Origin: Muribaculaceae bacterium | Lineage (GTDB): Bacteria; Bacteroidota; Bacteroidia; Bacteroidales; Muribaculaceae | DNA: 64,000 nucleotides | Direction: 5' to 3' | NCBI GenBank assembly: GCA_029061255.1 | Contig: JAIDSL010000098.1 | Coordinates: 1-64,000, forward strand | Shown: positions 9,565-18,710 of the stretch, piece after piece | Position numbering within the stretch: position 1 is the first letter of the stretch | Layout of the letters: each line of letters starts with the position of its first letter | Translations under genes and position numbers: made by a program | Notes under the pieces: generated by a model | The model's database searches: none | What the model saw: the letters and a program-made list of their open reading frames with translations, nothing else | What the model was told of the DNA's origin: nothing

Positions 9565-12500
9565 TTATGTGCAACTTACCACATCTCCGAGGCTTACATA
9601 CCATATGTAGGCCTCGCATTTTTTTACCAAGCCTGTCTTCAGGAGAGCTTCCGAATATCTCTTCACTTGCCTTGTGTATGCCTTGTCGTTGCGTTGCTCC
9701 CCGAATTTATAGTCTACGATTATGGCTGTGCCGTCAGGCCTGACTACTATCCTGTCAGGGCGACGCACCTTCCCGTCGATTGCTATGCCGCGTTCGTTTA
9801 TCACGCGGCATCCCGGCTCAAACCATCCGTAGCTGCTTACGCTGTCTAATGCATCTGACAGCTGAAGCTTCATCTCTTCCATTTCCTGCGTGCTTATCAA
9901 TCCCGCTGTCTTGGCGCGTAGCAAAACTCGAGGAAGATCGGCCTTGGTATTGATCCCTTCCATTATGCTGTGCATCAATTCCCCATAGTGTCGGCTTTGC
10001 TCAGATTCCGCTTCGTCAGCAGTGTCTTCATTAAGCTCCAAAGGAAGAGTGTCGGTATCAGGGCTGGTGGGATCAGAATAGATAAGGGCAGGAATCACCG
10101 TGCCGCAGCGATAGTCGGATAGTATATGATTTTCAGCGTTCCCTTCTTTCTTTTTGCGTCCGGCAATTATGGCATCCTTTCCAAGTGGCTCTCCGAGGCT
10201 CCATGACCGGTTATCAACATCTACATTGATTTCATCGGCTGAAGGTATATATTTGATTGCATTGGGATATGACTTATTGATATCTTCAATGATCTCTTCA
10301 GCTTCAGCCCCGCATCTCCAAAGATAGTATCCGATACGCTTTGTATCAGACGACGTGCCGTCATCCTTAAGTGAGCAAGGCGTATAGATATATAGTTCGT
10401 CAATGGCGCGGGTATATGCCACATATGCCATGTTCACTTTGTCGGTCATATAGTTGTCGAGGTATGTCTGATAGATGTCGGCATGGATGGTATTCTTGAG
10501 CCTTGGCTCGCTCCATATCGGTATCCAAGGTATTTGTGGAATATCCCCGGCCTCCGATAAGTCCGGCTCCACCCATAGCCATTCTTTCTGCTGAGTCGAC
10601 ATCGGCTCTATTGACTGCTTGGAGAAAGGCACTATCACGCATCTGAATTCCAGACCTTTCGATTTGTGTACAGTCATGATGTTGACTGCATCTGCATCCT
10701 CGGGTGAGGAAATGGATTTGTAGCATCCTTTTTTATTCCACCACTGCAGAAACGATGCGATGTCGGAAGTGTGCCCTTCACAGTATTCTATCACCATATC
10801 CTGCAAGGCAGCGAGAAATGCAGCTTCCGACTGCCGGGAATGAGGGGGAATGAAGTGCTGGATTATATTCTCTACGAGAGCAGGGAGCACGGTGGTGCTC
10901 ATCTCAGCGAGCATGTCGCGGATAGAGTCAGGATTATACTCTCCATCAAGAAAACGGGCAAGCAATTCCGAAAGGGGGGCATCAGGATTGCGCATGGCGA
11001 AGAAGCTGAAGTCTGCTCGCAATTTGCTCCAGTCGCCGGCTCCTTTCTCTTTTCTCTCTTCTTTCGGATTAAGCCGGGCATGAGTGCCGTTGTTGATTGC
11101 TTCCAGAATTGATATGACAGTCTGCACTGCAGGTGATTCCCCGGCTTGGAGCGAATCTGCGCTTATGAAATTTATTTTCTGATCAGTGTCTTCCCTTACG
11201 TTATAGAGCATGATGCGCTCTATGATCTGGGTGCCTTGCTGGTGAGTGTCGACGAGGACGGCAATCTCTCTCATTTCATAGCCCCGGCGCAGCATATCGG
11301 CAATAAGCTCCGGAATTTCATCGAAATGCGCCGGCACGTCATCATCACCGGTATTTTTGTCGAAAAGCTGTATCTTGACATATCCTTTCTCTTCTTTATG
11401 CGAAGCAGGCTGCACTGTGTTTGAGTAAAGCTCTTCCATTCGCTCTCCGAGCTCTTTTGAGAAAAACCGGAAAAAGAGATTGTTGAATTTCACAATCCTA
11501 AGACTGCTTCGCCAGTTGGTGTTCTCTGCCGGAGTGTTGCCGCATATTCTGACGTTTTTTGCAAATTCTTTTGGCACTGTCGAAGTGATCAGGCTTGGGT
11601 CTGCGTTGCGGAAGCGGTAGATGCTTTGCTTTGCGTCTCCAATGATGAGATTGTCGAAGCCCTTTCCCTCGCTCTCTTTAAGGAGCGGGCGCATATTATG
11701 CCATTGCAGGTTGCTTGTGTCCTGGAATTCATCAATGAGAAAATGCTCAAGTCGGCTGCCGAGGCGTTCGTAGACGAATGGGGCGTCATCCTTCCCAATG
11801 ATCCTCTTGAGTATCGAATTGGTCTCTCCAAGCTCCACAGTGTTGCTGTCGGTTAGGAATAGACGGGAGTTGCTTCTTACGCTTTGTAGAATACCTACAT
11901 AAGGCATCGTGGCGCGATAGATGTTCCAGCGCATCATCTTGTCTGATGATGCTTCTGCGCGCCATTCTTCGAAGCATTCATACATTCGGACGGCGAGTGC
12001 TTCAATATGGTCTTCGATTGGAGTGCCGAGATGAGGGTTCTCCTTTTTTGGATGAAACACCCTTGTGGTAGCCCCCTTTCGGGTGAATTCCGGGACCTTG
12101 AAAGTAGCCCCTTTGTCTACAGGATGATTCCAATCCCAGGATTCTGCCATATTCTTTACTCTTGAAGCAAGGTAGGTGCCTGCAGTGGCATCCATGTCGA
12201 GTCCTGCTTCCCGGAATGCATCGCGAACTTCCCGGGCAGCGTTTTTCATCTTTGTAAAAGCATCTCGTTGTGGCTGCTCGTAATGGTGGCAGAGTTGTTT
12301 GTAGGTGGAAAAGAAGTCAGGATTTTCTTCAAAGTAGTCATCAAGACTTTCCCTGATATCCTTGAAGTCTTCTTTAGCTAAGTTTCTGCTGGCATTCAAT
12401 ATCTCTCCATATACGGAGTGACGGCTCTCTTTTTTCTGGAATATATTCCATCCTTTTCCGGAAGCGGCTTTGTCTTCCATCATGTTTTTTACCCATTCCG

Positions 12501-13032
12501 CTCCTTGTGTCGATTGCTCTGCAGTGTCTATTTCATCGAGCGTAGTGTCAAGTCCCATCTGGGTGACATAATTCGAATCGAGCTCAAGCTGATATGTGTC
12601 GTCAAGGTCTGCCTCATAGGCGAATGTGCGCAGCACAGTCTGGAAAAAGGAGTCGATGGTGGAGACCTTGAAGTCGCCATAGTCGGTCAGCAAAACCTTC
12701 AGTGCATATTTGCACAAGGAGGCAATCTCTTGCGGGCTGCAATCGAATTCTTGAGTGAAATCTGCCAGATAGTCTACATTCGAAATGGGAATGGCAGGAG
12801 TCCATGAAGCCAATGAATTGAGTTTGTCTACAATTCGCAGCTTCATCTCATTGGTAGCCTTGTTTGTAAAGGTGATGGCAAGTATGTGTTGCAGTGAATC
12901 GCGGAGAGCACGTGCAGGTCTTAGTCGGCGTCTTCCTGAGTCGTCGGGTTGCGATATATAATATTCAATAAATTTTTTCGCCAGCGTATATGTCTTTCCT
13001 GACCCGGCTGATGCTCGTTGAAGTTGCAGCAC
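9565..13032 (-). CDS. UvrD/RecB-like helicase-nuclease (AddA type)
   Basis: 1155 residues. A superfamily 1A helicase with Walker A ASAGSGKTYT at the very N-terminus, the LIDEFQDTSNLQW Walker B/Q motif, GDAKQSIYRFRNAD, and the C-terminal helicase motifs MTVHKSKGLEF and VAYTRA. The last ~70 residues carry a RecB/AddA nuclease core RRPDRIV...AIIVDYKFG, a PD-(D/E)XK motif with D-Y-K. It probably processes double-strand ends for recombination. The start codon is a GTG at 13032, fixed by the Walker A lying eight residues in. No AddB partner lies next to it in the window. Confidence 0.9.
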   Translation of the reverse strand: MLQLQRASAGSGKTYTLAKKFIEYYISQPDDSGRRRLRPARALRDSLQHILAITFTNKATNEMKLRIVDKLNSLASWTPAIPISNVDYLADFTQEFDCSPQEIASLCKYALKVLLTDYGDFKVSTIDSFFQTVLRTFAYEADLDDTYQLELDSNYVTQMGLDTTLDEIDTAEQSTQGAEWVKNMMEDKAASGKGWNIFQKKESRHSVYGEILNASRNLAKEDFKDIRESLDDYFEENPDFFSTYKQLCHHYEQPQRDAFTKMKNAAREVRDAFREAGLDMDATAGTYLASRVKNMAESWDWNHPVDKGATFKVPEFTRKGATTRVFHPKKENPHLGTPIEDHIEALAVRMYECFEEWRAEASSDKMMRWNIYRATMPYVGILQSVRSNSRLFLTDSNTVELGETNSILKRIIGKDDAPFVYERLGSRLEHFLIDEFQDTSNLQWHNMRPLLKESEGKGFDNLIIGDAKQSIYRFRNADPSLITSTVPKEFAKNVRICGNTPAENTNWRSSLRIVKFNNLFFRFFSKELGERMEELYSNTVQPASHKEEKGYVKIQLFDKNTGDDDVPAHFDEIPELIADMLRRGYEMREIAVLVDTHQQGTQIIERIMLYNVREDTDQKINFISADSLQAGESPAVQTVISILEAINNGTHARLNPKEERKEKGAGDWSKLRADFSFFAMRNPDAPLSELLARFLDGEYNPDSIRDMLAEMSTTVLPALVENIIQHFIPPHSRQSEAAFLAALQDMVIEYCEGHTSDIASFLQWWNKKGCYKSISSPEDADAVNIMTVHKSKGLEFRCVIVPFSKQSIEPMSTQQKEWLWVEPDLSEAGDIPQIPWIPIWSEPRLKNTIHADIYQTYLDNYMTDKVNMAYVAYTRAIDELYIYTPCSLKDDGTSSDTKRIGYYLWRCGAEAEEIIEDINKSYPNAIKYIPSADEINVDVDNRSWSLGEPLGKDAIIAGRKKKEGNAENHILSDYRCGTVIPALIYSDPTSPDTDTLPLELNEDTADEAESEQSRHYGELMHSIMEGINTKADLPRVLLRAKTAGLISTQEMEEMKLQLSDALDSVSSYGWFEPGCRVINERGIAIDGKVRRPDRIVVRPDGTAIIVDYKFGEQRNDKAYTRQVKRYSEALLKTGLVKKCEAYIWYVSLGDVVSCT

Positions 13033-13098
13033 TTATTCTAATGTTTAACGATCGATTATTAATTATTTTGCAATCTCTTGACTCTTGACCCTTGACTC

Positions 13099-13443
13099 TT
13101 AACCTTTGACTTTATATCCCATTTCCTTCAGTAGCTTCATGACATCGGCTTTCCGATCGCCTTGGATGAGGATTTCGCCTCCACGCGCGCTCCCTCCCGT
13201 ACCGAGTTTCTTGCGGAGCGTGCGTGCTATATCGTCTACTTCCTCGTCTGAAATCTCAAAACCTTCCACGATAGTAGCTGTCTTCCCCCCACGCCCTTTC
13301 TTTTCAATCAGGACATGGAGAGGAGTCTTTTGGTTGTTGTTTTGTGAGGTCGTGGGGTCATTGGAGAGTGGGGTAAGGGATTCTTCCGGCTCTCCATCGG
13401 GGAGACCGGAGAGTGAGGCGAGCGCATCTTTCCAATCCATCAT
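13099..13443 (-). CDS. SUI1/YciH-type translation initiation factor
   Basis: 114 residues. A low-complexity N-terminal half precedes a SUI1 fold: HVLIEKKGRGGKTATIVEGF, DIARTLRKKLGTGGSARGGEILIQGD and VMKLLKEMGYKVKG. This is the bacterial YciH/eIF1-like family, which affects initiation fidelity. It lies 66 bp upstream of the helicase gene on the same strand. Confidence 0.93.
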   Translation of the reverse strand: MMDWKDALASLSGLPDGEPEESLTPLSNDPTTSQNNNQKTPLHVLIEKKGRGGKTATIVEGFEISDEEVDDIARTLRKKLGTGGSARGGEILIQGDRKADVMKLLKEMGYKVKG

Positions 13444-13480
13444 AGTGATTCTATTTCCAAAATCAAATTACACATCAGCA

Positions 13481-13516
13481 TTGAATTATGCATTATGCAT
13501 TGTGCATTATGCATTT
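13481..13516. repeat. short ATTATGCATT intergenic repeat
   Basis: Three close copies of an (A)TTATGCATT/TGTGCATTATGCAT unit lie between two genes. The same motif recurs at 14608-14641, 14875-14889 and 25271-25300. Confidence 0.6.
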
Positions 13517-13518
13517 GG

Positions 13519-14601
13519 TTAGAGTTTTTCCCTGATCTCCTTCACACTCATGCATCTGGCAGTAAGCTCTCCATTTGCATTGTAGATGAAGAATGTTGGC
13601 AGCTGTCCGACGTTGTACATTGTGAACACCTTGTCTTGTCCGGCAGAAGGGTCAAGTACAGTAGTCCAGGGGAGGTTGCCGGCAGATTCGCGCCATCCAT
13701 ACTGGTCGCGGTCCGGGCTTACATTGTAGATGTCAATGCGTCCTGCATTATAAAGCTCTGCAAGCTGGCGGTTGATCTCCGGGGTTGCACCATCACGCAT
13801 AAGGGTGAAAGCTACCACTACCGGTTTTCCTTTACCCACCATTTCAGATAGTTTCTTTTCCTTGCCGTTTTCGTCATTGAGGGCAATCTCAAGCATTTTG
13901 ATTTCCTCTGCATTTATGACAGTGCGGATACCATTCTGATCGTTATGATGACGCTGTGCAGCTCTTGCCAGATTGAGGAGGAAAGGGGTGTGCGCATCAT
14001 CGGGGCGGAACTGCTGGAAGTTGTTGGCAACAGCCACGATGTAGCGAAAGTCTTCTGTCGCCGGGTCAAACAGTGCGCGATTGCCGATGGTCTTTGTCAG
14101 GATATAATAGCTCATCACGTTGCCACGGCTGTCGTGCATATATTCGTTGTAGACACGTCTCTTGAAGTCTTTCAGAGAGTCGGCATTGTTGATATATGGC
14201 ACAAATGCGATAAGGTCTTTCTCAAACTGTGCCATGCGGGCAGCTTGCTCCGTGCCTGCTACTTCAAATTCGTGTCCGAATTTATCCTTTGAGCTGGTCA
14301 CTGTCAGTGTCTCGGTGGAGTCAACAGGGAGATATATGTACTTGTCGTCGAGTGTAAGGCGGAATATTTCCGGACCGCTCTGCTGTGGCTGTGAGAACTT
14401 GAAGTTTCCCTTGCTGTCGGTGCGGGTGGAGTCTACGATGGTCCAATACCCGGAGAAATCAGCCTTTTCAAGAAGCACTTTTTCGCCTTCGCTGTCGGCG
14501 AGTTGTCCCTCAATCTTGAATCCCTTTTCGCCGCATCCTCCGGCGAGTGCTATAGCAGCTACAGAGAGAGCCGCTGCGAAATATCTTGCTATTCTTTTCA
14601 T
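13519..14601 (-). CDS. thioredoxin-fold lipoprotein with N-terminal DUF4369-like domain
   Basis: 360 residues. An N-terminal lipobox (LAGGC near residue 24) marks a lipoprotein. A DUF4369-type beta domain (FKIEGQLADSEGEKVLLEKADFSGYWTIVDST) is followed by a thioredoxin-like C-terminus (KPVVVAFTLM, LPWTTVLDPSAGQDKVFTMYNVGQLPTFFIYNANGEL) with the cis-proline. The usual CxxC active site is missing: the position reads LMRDGATP. It is therefore unlikely to be a dithiol oxidoreductase and may be structural or a binding protein. Confidence 0.8.
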   Translation of the reverse strand: MKRIARYFAAALSVAAIALAGGCGEKGFKIEGQLADSEGEKVLLEKADFSGYWTIVDSTRTDSKGNFKFSQPQQSGPEIFRLTLDDKYIYLPVDSTETLTVTSSKDKFGHEFEVAGTEQAARMAQFEKDLIAFVPYINNADSLKDFKRRVYNEYMHDSRGNVMSYYILTKTIGNRALFDPATEDFRYIVAVANNFQQFRPDDAHTPFLLNLARAAQRHHNDQNGIRTVINAEEIKMLEIALNDENGKEKKLSEMVGKGKPVVVAFTLMRDGATPEINRQLAELYNAGRIDIYNVSPDRDQYGWRESAGNLPWTTVLDPSAGQDKVFTMYNVGQLPTFFIYNANGELTARCMSVKEIREKL

Positions 14602-14607
14602 AGTTTA

Positions 14608-14641
14608 ATCAATTCATAATGCATAATTCATAATGCATAAC
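14608..14641. repeat. short CATAATGCATAATT intergenic repeat
   Basis: Two and a half tandem copies of the same unit as at 13481, in the opposite orientation, directly upstream of the thioredoxin-fold lipoprotein gene. Confidence 0.6.
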
Positions 14642-14751
14642 TGAACATGCCAAAATTGAGGCAAGTCATAACGCATATGTGTGAAATCTTTGCAAAGATA
14701 ATGAAAACTCCGCGTTTTAGCAATAATATAAGCTAAAATATTCGCTATATT

Positions 14752-14784
14752 GAAAAAAAGAAGGCTTGATGAAATCATCAAGCC
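14752..14784 (-). terminator. intrinsic terminator of the alanine-rich protein gene
   Basis: A perfect 10-bp stem GGCTTGATGA / TCATCAAGCC (14763-14772 and 14775-14784). Read leftward, it is followed by TTCTTTTTTTC. It lies about 100 nt after the gene that ends at 14888. Confidence 0.75.
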
Positions 14785-14887
14785 ATATTTTTAGTGTAGA
14801 TACTAATTATACCGATCGAATGCCGAGTAGGGCAGGATATTATTTACTTTGTTTAAGCGATAATCTATTATGCAATGAAATTATGCA

Positions 14888-15331
14888 TTAGTCAGTGAGG
14901 TCTTTTGCCTTCTGGGCTGCTGCTTCAGAAGCTTTTGCGGCGAATCCTGAGAACTTGTCGAAAGCCTTTGCTGCGAAACCGCTGATAGCATCCTTAGCCT
15001 GATCCACCTTGTCGCCAAGGGCATCCTTTGCATCAGCAAGTTTATCTTGGAGGTTTTCCTTCAGGTCGGCAGCCTTATCTTGTGCCTGAGCTGCAGCTGC
15101 TTGTGCTGCCTCCTTAGCGTCTGCCAGCTTATCTGCAGCGGCAGCTTTAGCGTCGGCTATTGCGTCTGTTGTAGCTTCTTTTGCCTGCGCCAATTTGTCG
15201 GCTGCCATATCCTTAGCTGCTGCAAAACCGGACTCGGCTGCAATCTTTGCAGATTCTGATGATATTTCCGCCGCTGTCTTTGATACCTGTGCCGCGGCCT
15301 GAGCTGTTGCCATATTCAAATTGTTTTCCAT
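14888..15331 (-). CDS. alanine/lysine-rich helical repeat protein
   Basis: 147 residues, almost entirely Ala, Lys, Asp, Glu and Gln. There are recurring 11-residue-like units (AAADKLADAKE, AQDKAADLKEN, DKVDQAKDAI) that predict one long amphipathic helix. It has no signal peptide and no catalytic motif. It resembles LEA-like, YtxH-like or apolipophorin-like helical stress proteins by composition only; homology by composition is weak evidence. It is monocistronic with its own terminator. Confidence 0.75.
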   Translation of the reverse strand: MENNLNMATAQAAAQVSKTAAEISSESAKIAAESGFAAAKDMAADKLAQAKEATTDAIADAKAAAADKLADAKEAAQAAAAQAQDKAADLKENLQDKLADAKDALGDKVDQAKDAISGFAAKAFDKFSGFAAKASEAAAQKAKDLTD

Positions 15332-15395
15332 AATATGTAAAGTTTAAAGGGTTTAAGGGTTTAAATGGTTTAGAAGGTTTATGTCAGTTTGGGGC

Positions 15396-15420
15396 GGACG
15401 CACGAGCCGTGCGTCCCTAC
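15396..15420 (-). repeat. GGACGCACG hairpin repeat, copy 1
   Basis: A perfect 9-bp stem GGACGCACG / CGTGCGTCC with a 3-nt loop. On the minus strand it reads GTAGGGACGCACGG. An inverted second copy lies at 16750-16774 on the other side of dapL. Confidence 0.75.
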
Positions 15421-15483
15421 CGTTGCCAACTGCTAATAAAACACCTAAGTTTTAACTTTGGTTTAAAATCAAACTCTTGCCCC

Positions 15484-16704
15484 TTAACTCTTAACCCTTA
15501 ATAAGGCTTCCCTTGTAGCCTCATGTGTATTAAAGGCAGTCAGACGCAGATACCCTTCTCCCTCTTCTCCAAATCCGGAGCCGGGTGTGCCTACGATGCC
15601 ATGGGTCTTTAGCAGATAGTCGAAAAATTCCCATGAGGTCGTTCCTTGCGGAGTCTTTAGCCAGATGTAGGGAGAGTCAACGCCTCCAATCACGTCATAG
15701 CCGGCTTCCGTGAGTGACTCCCGCATCATTCTGGCATTCTCCATGTAGTATTCAATGGTCTCTTTTATCTGTTCCTGTCCCTCGGGAGAGTAGACTGCTT
15801 CTGCCGCACGCTGGGAAATATAGGATGCTCCATTGAATTTGGTGCATTGACGGCGGTTCCAAAGTCGGTTGAGGCTTACATCATTTCCTTCTGAATCGCG
15901 TCCCTTGACAGCAAATGGCACAACGGTGTAGCCGCATCTTACTCCGGTGAATCCTGCGGTCTTCGAAAAACTGCGGAATTCAACCGCCACTTCCTTTGCT
16001 CCTTCTATCTCATATATGCTATGTGGCACATCCTCGCTATGTATATAAGCCTCATAGGCAGAGTCAAAAAGAATAAGGGAATTTTCTTTTCGTGCGTAAT
16101 CTACCCATTTTTTCAGCTCCTTGTGGGTCATTGCTGTTCCGGTCGGGTTGTTGGGACTGCACAGATATATTACGTCCGGTCTTTGTTCCGGCAATTGTGG
16201 GACGTATTTATTTTCTTTATTCAATGGAATATATATTATTCCTTCGTGATGCTCGCCATGACGTTTGCCTCCGCGGCCTCCCATTACGTTGGTGTCTACA
16301 TACACCGGATATACCGGATCTGTCACAGCCACCGTGCTGTCTTGTGCCAATATGTCAAAGAAGTTGCCGAGATCGCTCTTTGCTCCATCGCCGATGAAAA
16401 TTTCATCAGGAGATATATCTATGCCTCGCTTCTTATAGTCGGAATCAGCAATCTTATCGCGCAGAAATGCGTAGCCCTGTTCCGGACCATAACCATGGAA
16501 TGTCGCAGTGTCGGCCTCATCGTCAACCGCACGGTGCATGGCTTCGATAGCTGCCTTGCACAAGGGTCGCGTCACATCTCCAATCCCCATTCTTATTATC
16601 TTGACGTCAGGATTCTCCTCCTGAAACTCTTTTACCCGTCTTGCTACTTCAGAAAAAAGATAAGACTCCGGAAGCAGCAGAAAATTCTCATTTACCTGTA
16701 TCAT
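15484..16704 (-). CDS. dapL: LL-diaminopimelate aminotransferase
   Basis: 406 residues, PLP-dependent fold-type I aminotransferase. It makes LL-diaminopimelate from tetrahydrodipicolinate in a single step, the DapL shortcut used by Bacteroidetes. Motifs: [12 protein letters not shown] near the N-terminus, the cofactor region [19 protein letters not shown], and the PLP lysine in [14 protein letters not shown]. dapF lies about 80 bp upstream on the same strand, giving the last two steps to meso-DAP for peptidoglycan and lysine. Confidence 0.96.
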   Translation of the reverse strand: MIQVNENFLLLPESYLFSEVARRVKEFQEENPDVKIIRMGIGDVTRPLCKAAIEAMHRAVDDEADTATFHGYGPEQGYAFLRDKIADSDYKKRGIDISPDEIFIGDGAKSDLGNFFDILAQDSTVAVTDPVYPVYVDTNVMGGRGGKRHGEHHEGIIYIPLNKENKYVPQLPEQRPDVIYLCSPNNPTGTAMTHKELKKWVDYARKENSLILFDSAYEAYIHSEDVPHSIYEIEGAKEVAVEFRSFSKTAGFTGVRCGYTVVPFAVKGRDSEGNDVSLNRLWNRRQCTKFNGASYISQRAAEAVYSPEGQEQIKETIEYYMENARMMRESLTEAGYDVIGGVDSPYIWLKTPQGTTSWEFFDYLLKTHGIVGTPGSGFGEEGEGYLRLTAFNTHEATREALLRVKS

Positions 16705-16749
16705 TTCTTATAATTAATAAAGCATAAAGCTTAGACTTATACACTCTTA

Positions 16750-16774
16750 GTAGGGACGCACGGTTCGTGCGTCC
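16750..16774 (+). repeat. GGACGCACG hairpin repeat, copy 2
   Basis: GGACGCACG-GTT-CGTGCGTCC (16754-16774) preceded by GTAG. It matches copy 1 except in the loop, and points outward from dapL. It sits between dapF and dapL. Confidence 0.75.
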
Positions 16775-16785
16775 TTGAGTTGCAG

Positions 16786-17592
16786 TCAAAATGTATCTCC
16801 TTCAAATACTGTTGTTGCCGGTCCGGTCATCAAGACGTGCCCATTATCATCAAGCCGAATCCGCAGGTCCCCGCCGCGCAAATGAACAGTCACGTCTTTC
16901 TCCGTCAATCCCCTAAGGATTGCTGCCACCGCCGTAGCGCATGCCCCGGTGCCGCAAGCCATTGTCTCACCGCTCCCTCGTTCCCAAACTCTCATCTCCA
17001 CTTCATCTTTACCCGTCACTTTTGCAAATTCAATGTTTGAACGATCCGGAAATCTCTCATGTTTCTCAGCAAGCGGTCCTTGGCCAAGTACCATCGCATC
17101 CGACGGAGTCTCATCGGAGTATACTACGAAGTGCGGATTTCCCATTGATATGACACTCCCTGTAAGCTTAGACCCATCAGAAAGGACGATAGTCTCTTCT
17201 ATGGCTTCAGTCACAGGCAATCCCATATCAACAGTGACCCAAGTTTCTTCATCGCCTGGTTTTGCATTTGGAGCTATGTCAATGATCTTGACTCCTGAAA
17301 GAGTGTCGATCTCAAGATGATGTTTATCCGTCAGTCCCTTGTCGAATACATACTTAGCCACGCAGCGTATGCCGTTGCCACACATCTTTCCTTCTGATCC
17401 GTCAGCATTGAAGATACGCATCAAAAAGTCAGCCTTTTCAGACTTGCAAATCAGTATTATTCCATCCCCTCCAATTCCTTTATGCCTATCGCTGAGCCTG
17501 ATCGCCAATTCATTAACATTATCGGGCACTCCCTCGCGGCAATCTATATAGACATAATCATTGCCGCATCCATGCATCTTAGTGAATTTCAT
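16786..17592 (-). CDS. dapF: diaminopimelate epimerase
   Basis: About 268 residues when started at the ATG at 17592 (MKFTKMHGCGNDYVYID), the conserved family N-terminus. The upstream extension to 17622 would overlap the preceding gene. It interconverts LL- and meso-diaminopimelate. Both catalytic cysteines are in place: MCGNGIRC and MACGTGACATA. It lies directly upstream of dapL in one leftward unit. Confidence 0.96.
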   Translation of the reverse strand: MKFTKMHGCGNDYVYIDCREGVPDNVNELAIRLSDRHKGIGGDGIILICKSEKADFLMRIFNADGSEGKMCGNGIRCVAKYVFDKGLTDKHHLEIDTLSGVKIIDIAPNAKPGDEETWVTVDMGLPVTEAIEETIVLSDGSKLTGSVISMGNPHFVVYSDETPSDAMVLGQGPLAEKHERFPDRSNIEFAKVTGKDEVEMRVWERGSGETMACGTGACATAVAAILRGLTEKDVTVHLRGGDLRIRLDDNGHVLMTGPATTVFEGDTF

Positions 17593-17599
17593 TACCAGT

Positions 17600-17965
17600 T
17601 CAAATTTCGTTGTTAGAATCACCCTTTACAATGGAACGTGAAAGCATTACTACAACCATGACACAGCAGAGATTGATGATCTGCCCTGACATCTGAGGAT
17701 GTCCGAAGAGAAGAAATCCGTTGATTAAGCCGTCGAGCCAGAAAAGGATTATGGACAACGAAACCATCATGAGCCAGAACATAGTTCGTTTTATCAAAAG
17801 CATCGTCATACTAAACAAGATGAACAGTCCCACTAAAATGAGGACTATGCCGACTCCGGTTTCTGTAGCTGAAGTCGAAGAATTAATGCTTATAATGCCT
17901 CCTGCTATACGCGCAATGCCAACAATATATGCAAGTATAGCTCCGCAAATACCTTTGATATTCAT
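17600..17965 (-). CDS. small four-helix membrane protein
   Basis: 121 residues with about four hydrophobic segments, including a GIVLILVGLFILFSMTMLLI stretch. It resembles DUF308-type small membrane proteins by pattern only. It ends 7 bp before the dapF start, so it is probably co-transcribed with the DAP genes. No function can be read. Confidence 0.65.
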   Translation of the reverse strand: MNIKGICGAILAYIVGIARIAGGIISINSSTSATETGVGIVLILVGLFILFSMTMLLIKRTMFWLMMVSLSIILFWLDGLINGFLLFGHPQMSGQIINLCCVMVVVMLSRSIVKGDSNNEI

Positions 17966-18073
17966 ATTTATCTATAATTTTTCTGTAATTTGTATGCAAA
18001 ATTAGTAAAAATTTTACGAAAAACTCGCTTTCTCTTGATTTTTTTGTGCGGAATCTTGGTAAAGGTTTTTATC

Positions 18074-18112
18074 GGGATAAGGGGCGAAAGGTGATTTTGC
18101 AAGGTAATTTTG
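18074..18112 (+). promoter_or_regulatory. unusual promoter with GGGATAAGGGG in the -33 position
   Basis: GGGATAAGGGG at 18074-18084, 20 bp, then TAATTTTG at 18105-18112. The -33 TTTG is replaced by GGGATAAGGG. The same arrangement and flanks recur at 51657-51695, upstream of the other lysis-like genes. Confidence 0.65.
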
Positions 18113-18132
18113 CAGAAAAAAATCAATAACTT

Positions 18133-18483
18133 ATGAACATTTCAGATATCTTCACTCTCATTGGAACTGTAGGTGGCATACAAGGTCTCGTAGAAGTCGG
18201 AAAATGGTGGCAAACCAGAAAACTAGACCGTCGTAAGGAGGAAGCCGATGTAAAAGCCACAGAAAACCAAGTGACTCGATCCCAAATCGACTGGCTCGAA
18301 AAGCGGCTCGCAGAACGCGACGCCAAAATCGATGCCATCTATGCCGAGCTCCGCAAAGAGCAGACCCTCCGTATAGGCGAAATCCACCAGCGCCACGAGG
18401 CAGAGCTCCGGCTTGCTGAAGCCGAAGCCCGCAAATGCCTCATCCGCGGCTGCCCCCAACGCCAACCCCCAAGCGAATACTAA
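18133..18483 (+). CDS. membrane-anchored coiled-coil protein, phage-lysis-cassette type
   Basis: 116 residues. A short hydrophobic N-terminus (IFTLIGTVGGIQGLVEVG) is followed by a long charged coiled coil (about residues 30-95) and a Cys/Pro tail (CLIRGCPQRQPP). This layout is typical of small proteins found beside N-acetylmuramidase genes in Bacteroidales prophage-like loci. Here the muramidase is 34 kb away, but the two units share a promoter sequence. It may be a spanin- or holin-associated protein. That role is inference. Confidence 0.65.
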   Translation: MNISDIFTLIGTVGGIQGLVEVGKWWQTRKLDRRKEEADVKATENQVTRSQIDWLEKRLAERDAKIDAIYAELRKEQTLRIGEIHQRHEAELRLAEAEARKCLIRGCPQRQPPSEY

Positions 18484-18494
18484 CTATGTTATTG

Positions 18495-18528
18495 GGTAGG
18501 TTTTCGATTACATATTCATCAACCTACC
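18495..18528 (+). terminator. possible hairpin terminator after the coiled-coil gene
   Basis: GGTAGGTT at 18495-18502 pairs with AACCTACC at 18521-18528 across an 18-nt loop. No clear T-run follows, so termination is uncertain. Confidence 0.35.
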
Positions 18529-18534
18529 GAAGAA

Positions 18535-18583
18535 GTCACCCTTTGGAGGAAAGTTTTTATGCATTCTTTCCTCTAAGGATGAC
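18535..18583. repeat. island palindrome, copy 1
   Basis: GTCACCCTTTGGAGGAAAG (18535-18553), 12-nt loop, CTTTCCTCTAAGGATGAC (18566-18583). It is a member of a four-copy palindrome family (others at 26235, 28472 and 30033). The -7 box of the downstream kinase begins exactly 41 bp after its end, the same spacing as at copy 2. Confidence 0.8.
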
Positions 18584-18623
18584 GATTCTGTGGAAAATAT
18601 GGTGTGGTATCGGAATTTTTCAT

Positions 18624-18631
18624 TATATTTG
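18624..18631 (+). promoter_or_regulatory. -7 box of kinase 1
   Basis: TATATTTG, with no TTTG at -33. The preceding GAATTTTTCATTATATTTGC resembles the promoter at 26317-26336. The leader then folds as CACGCC (18635-18640) with GGCGTG (18664-18669) before the ATG at 18711. Confidence 0.6.
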
Positions 18632-18710
18632 CATCACGCCGCTGCGGCCTTGTCGCAACTCGGGGCGTGGAGCTATAACGTAAAGCTACAAGGTAGGTTT
18701 AATTGATATT

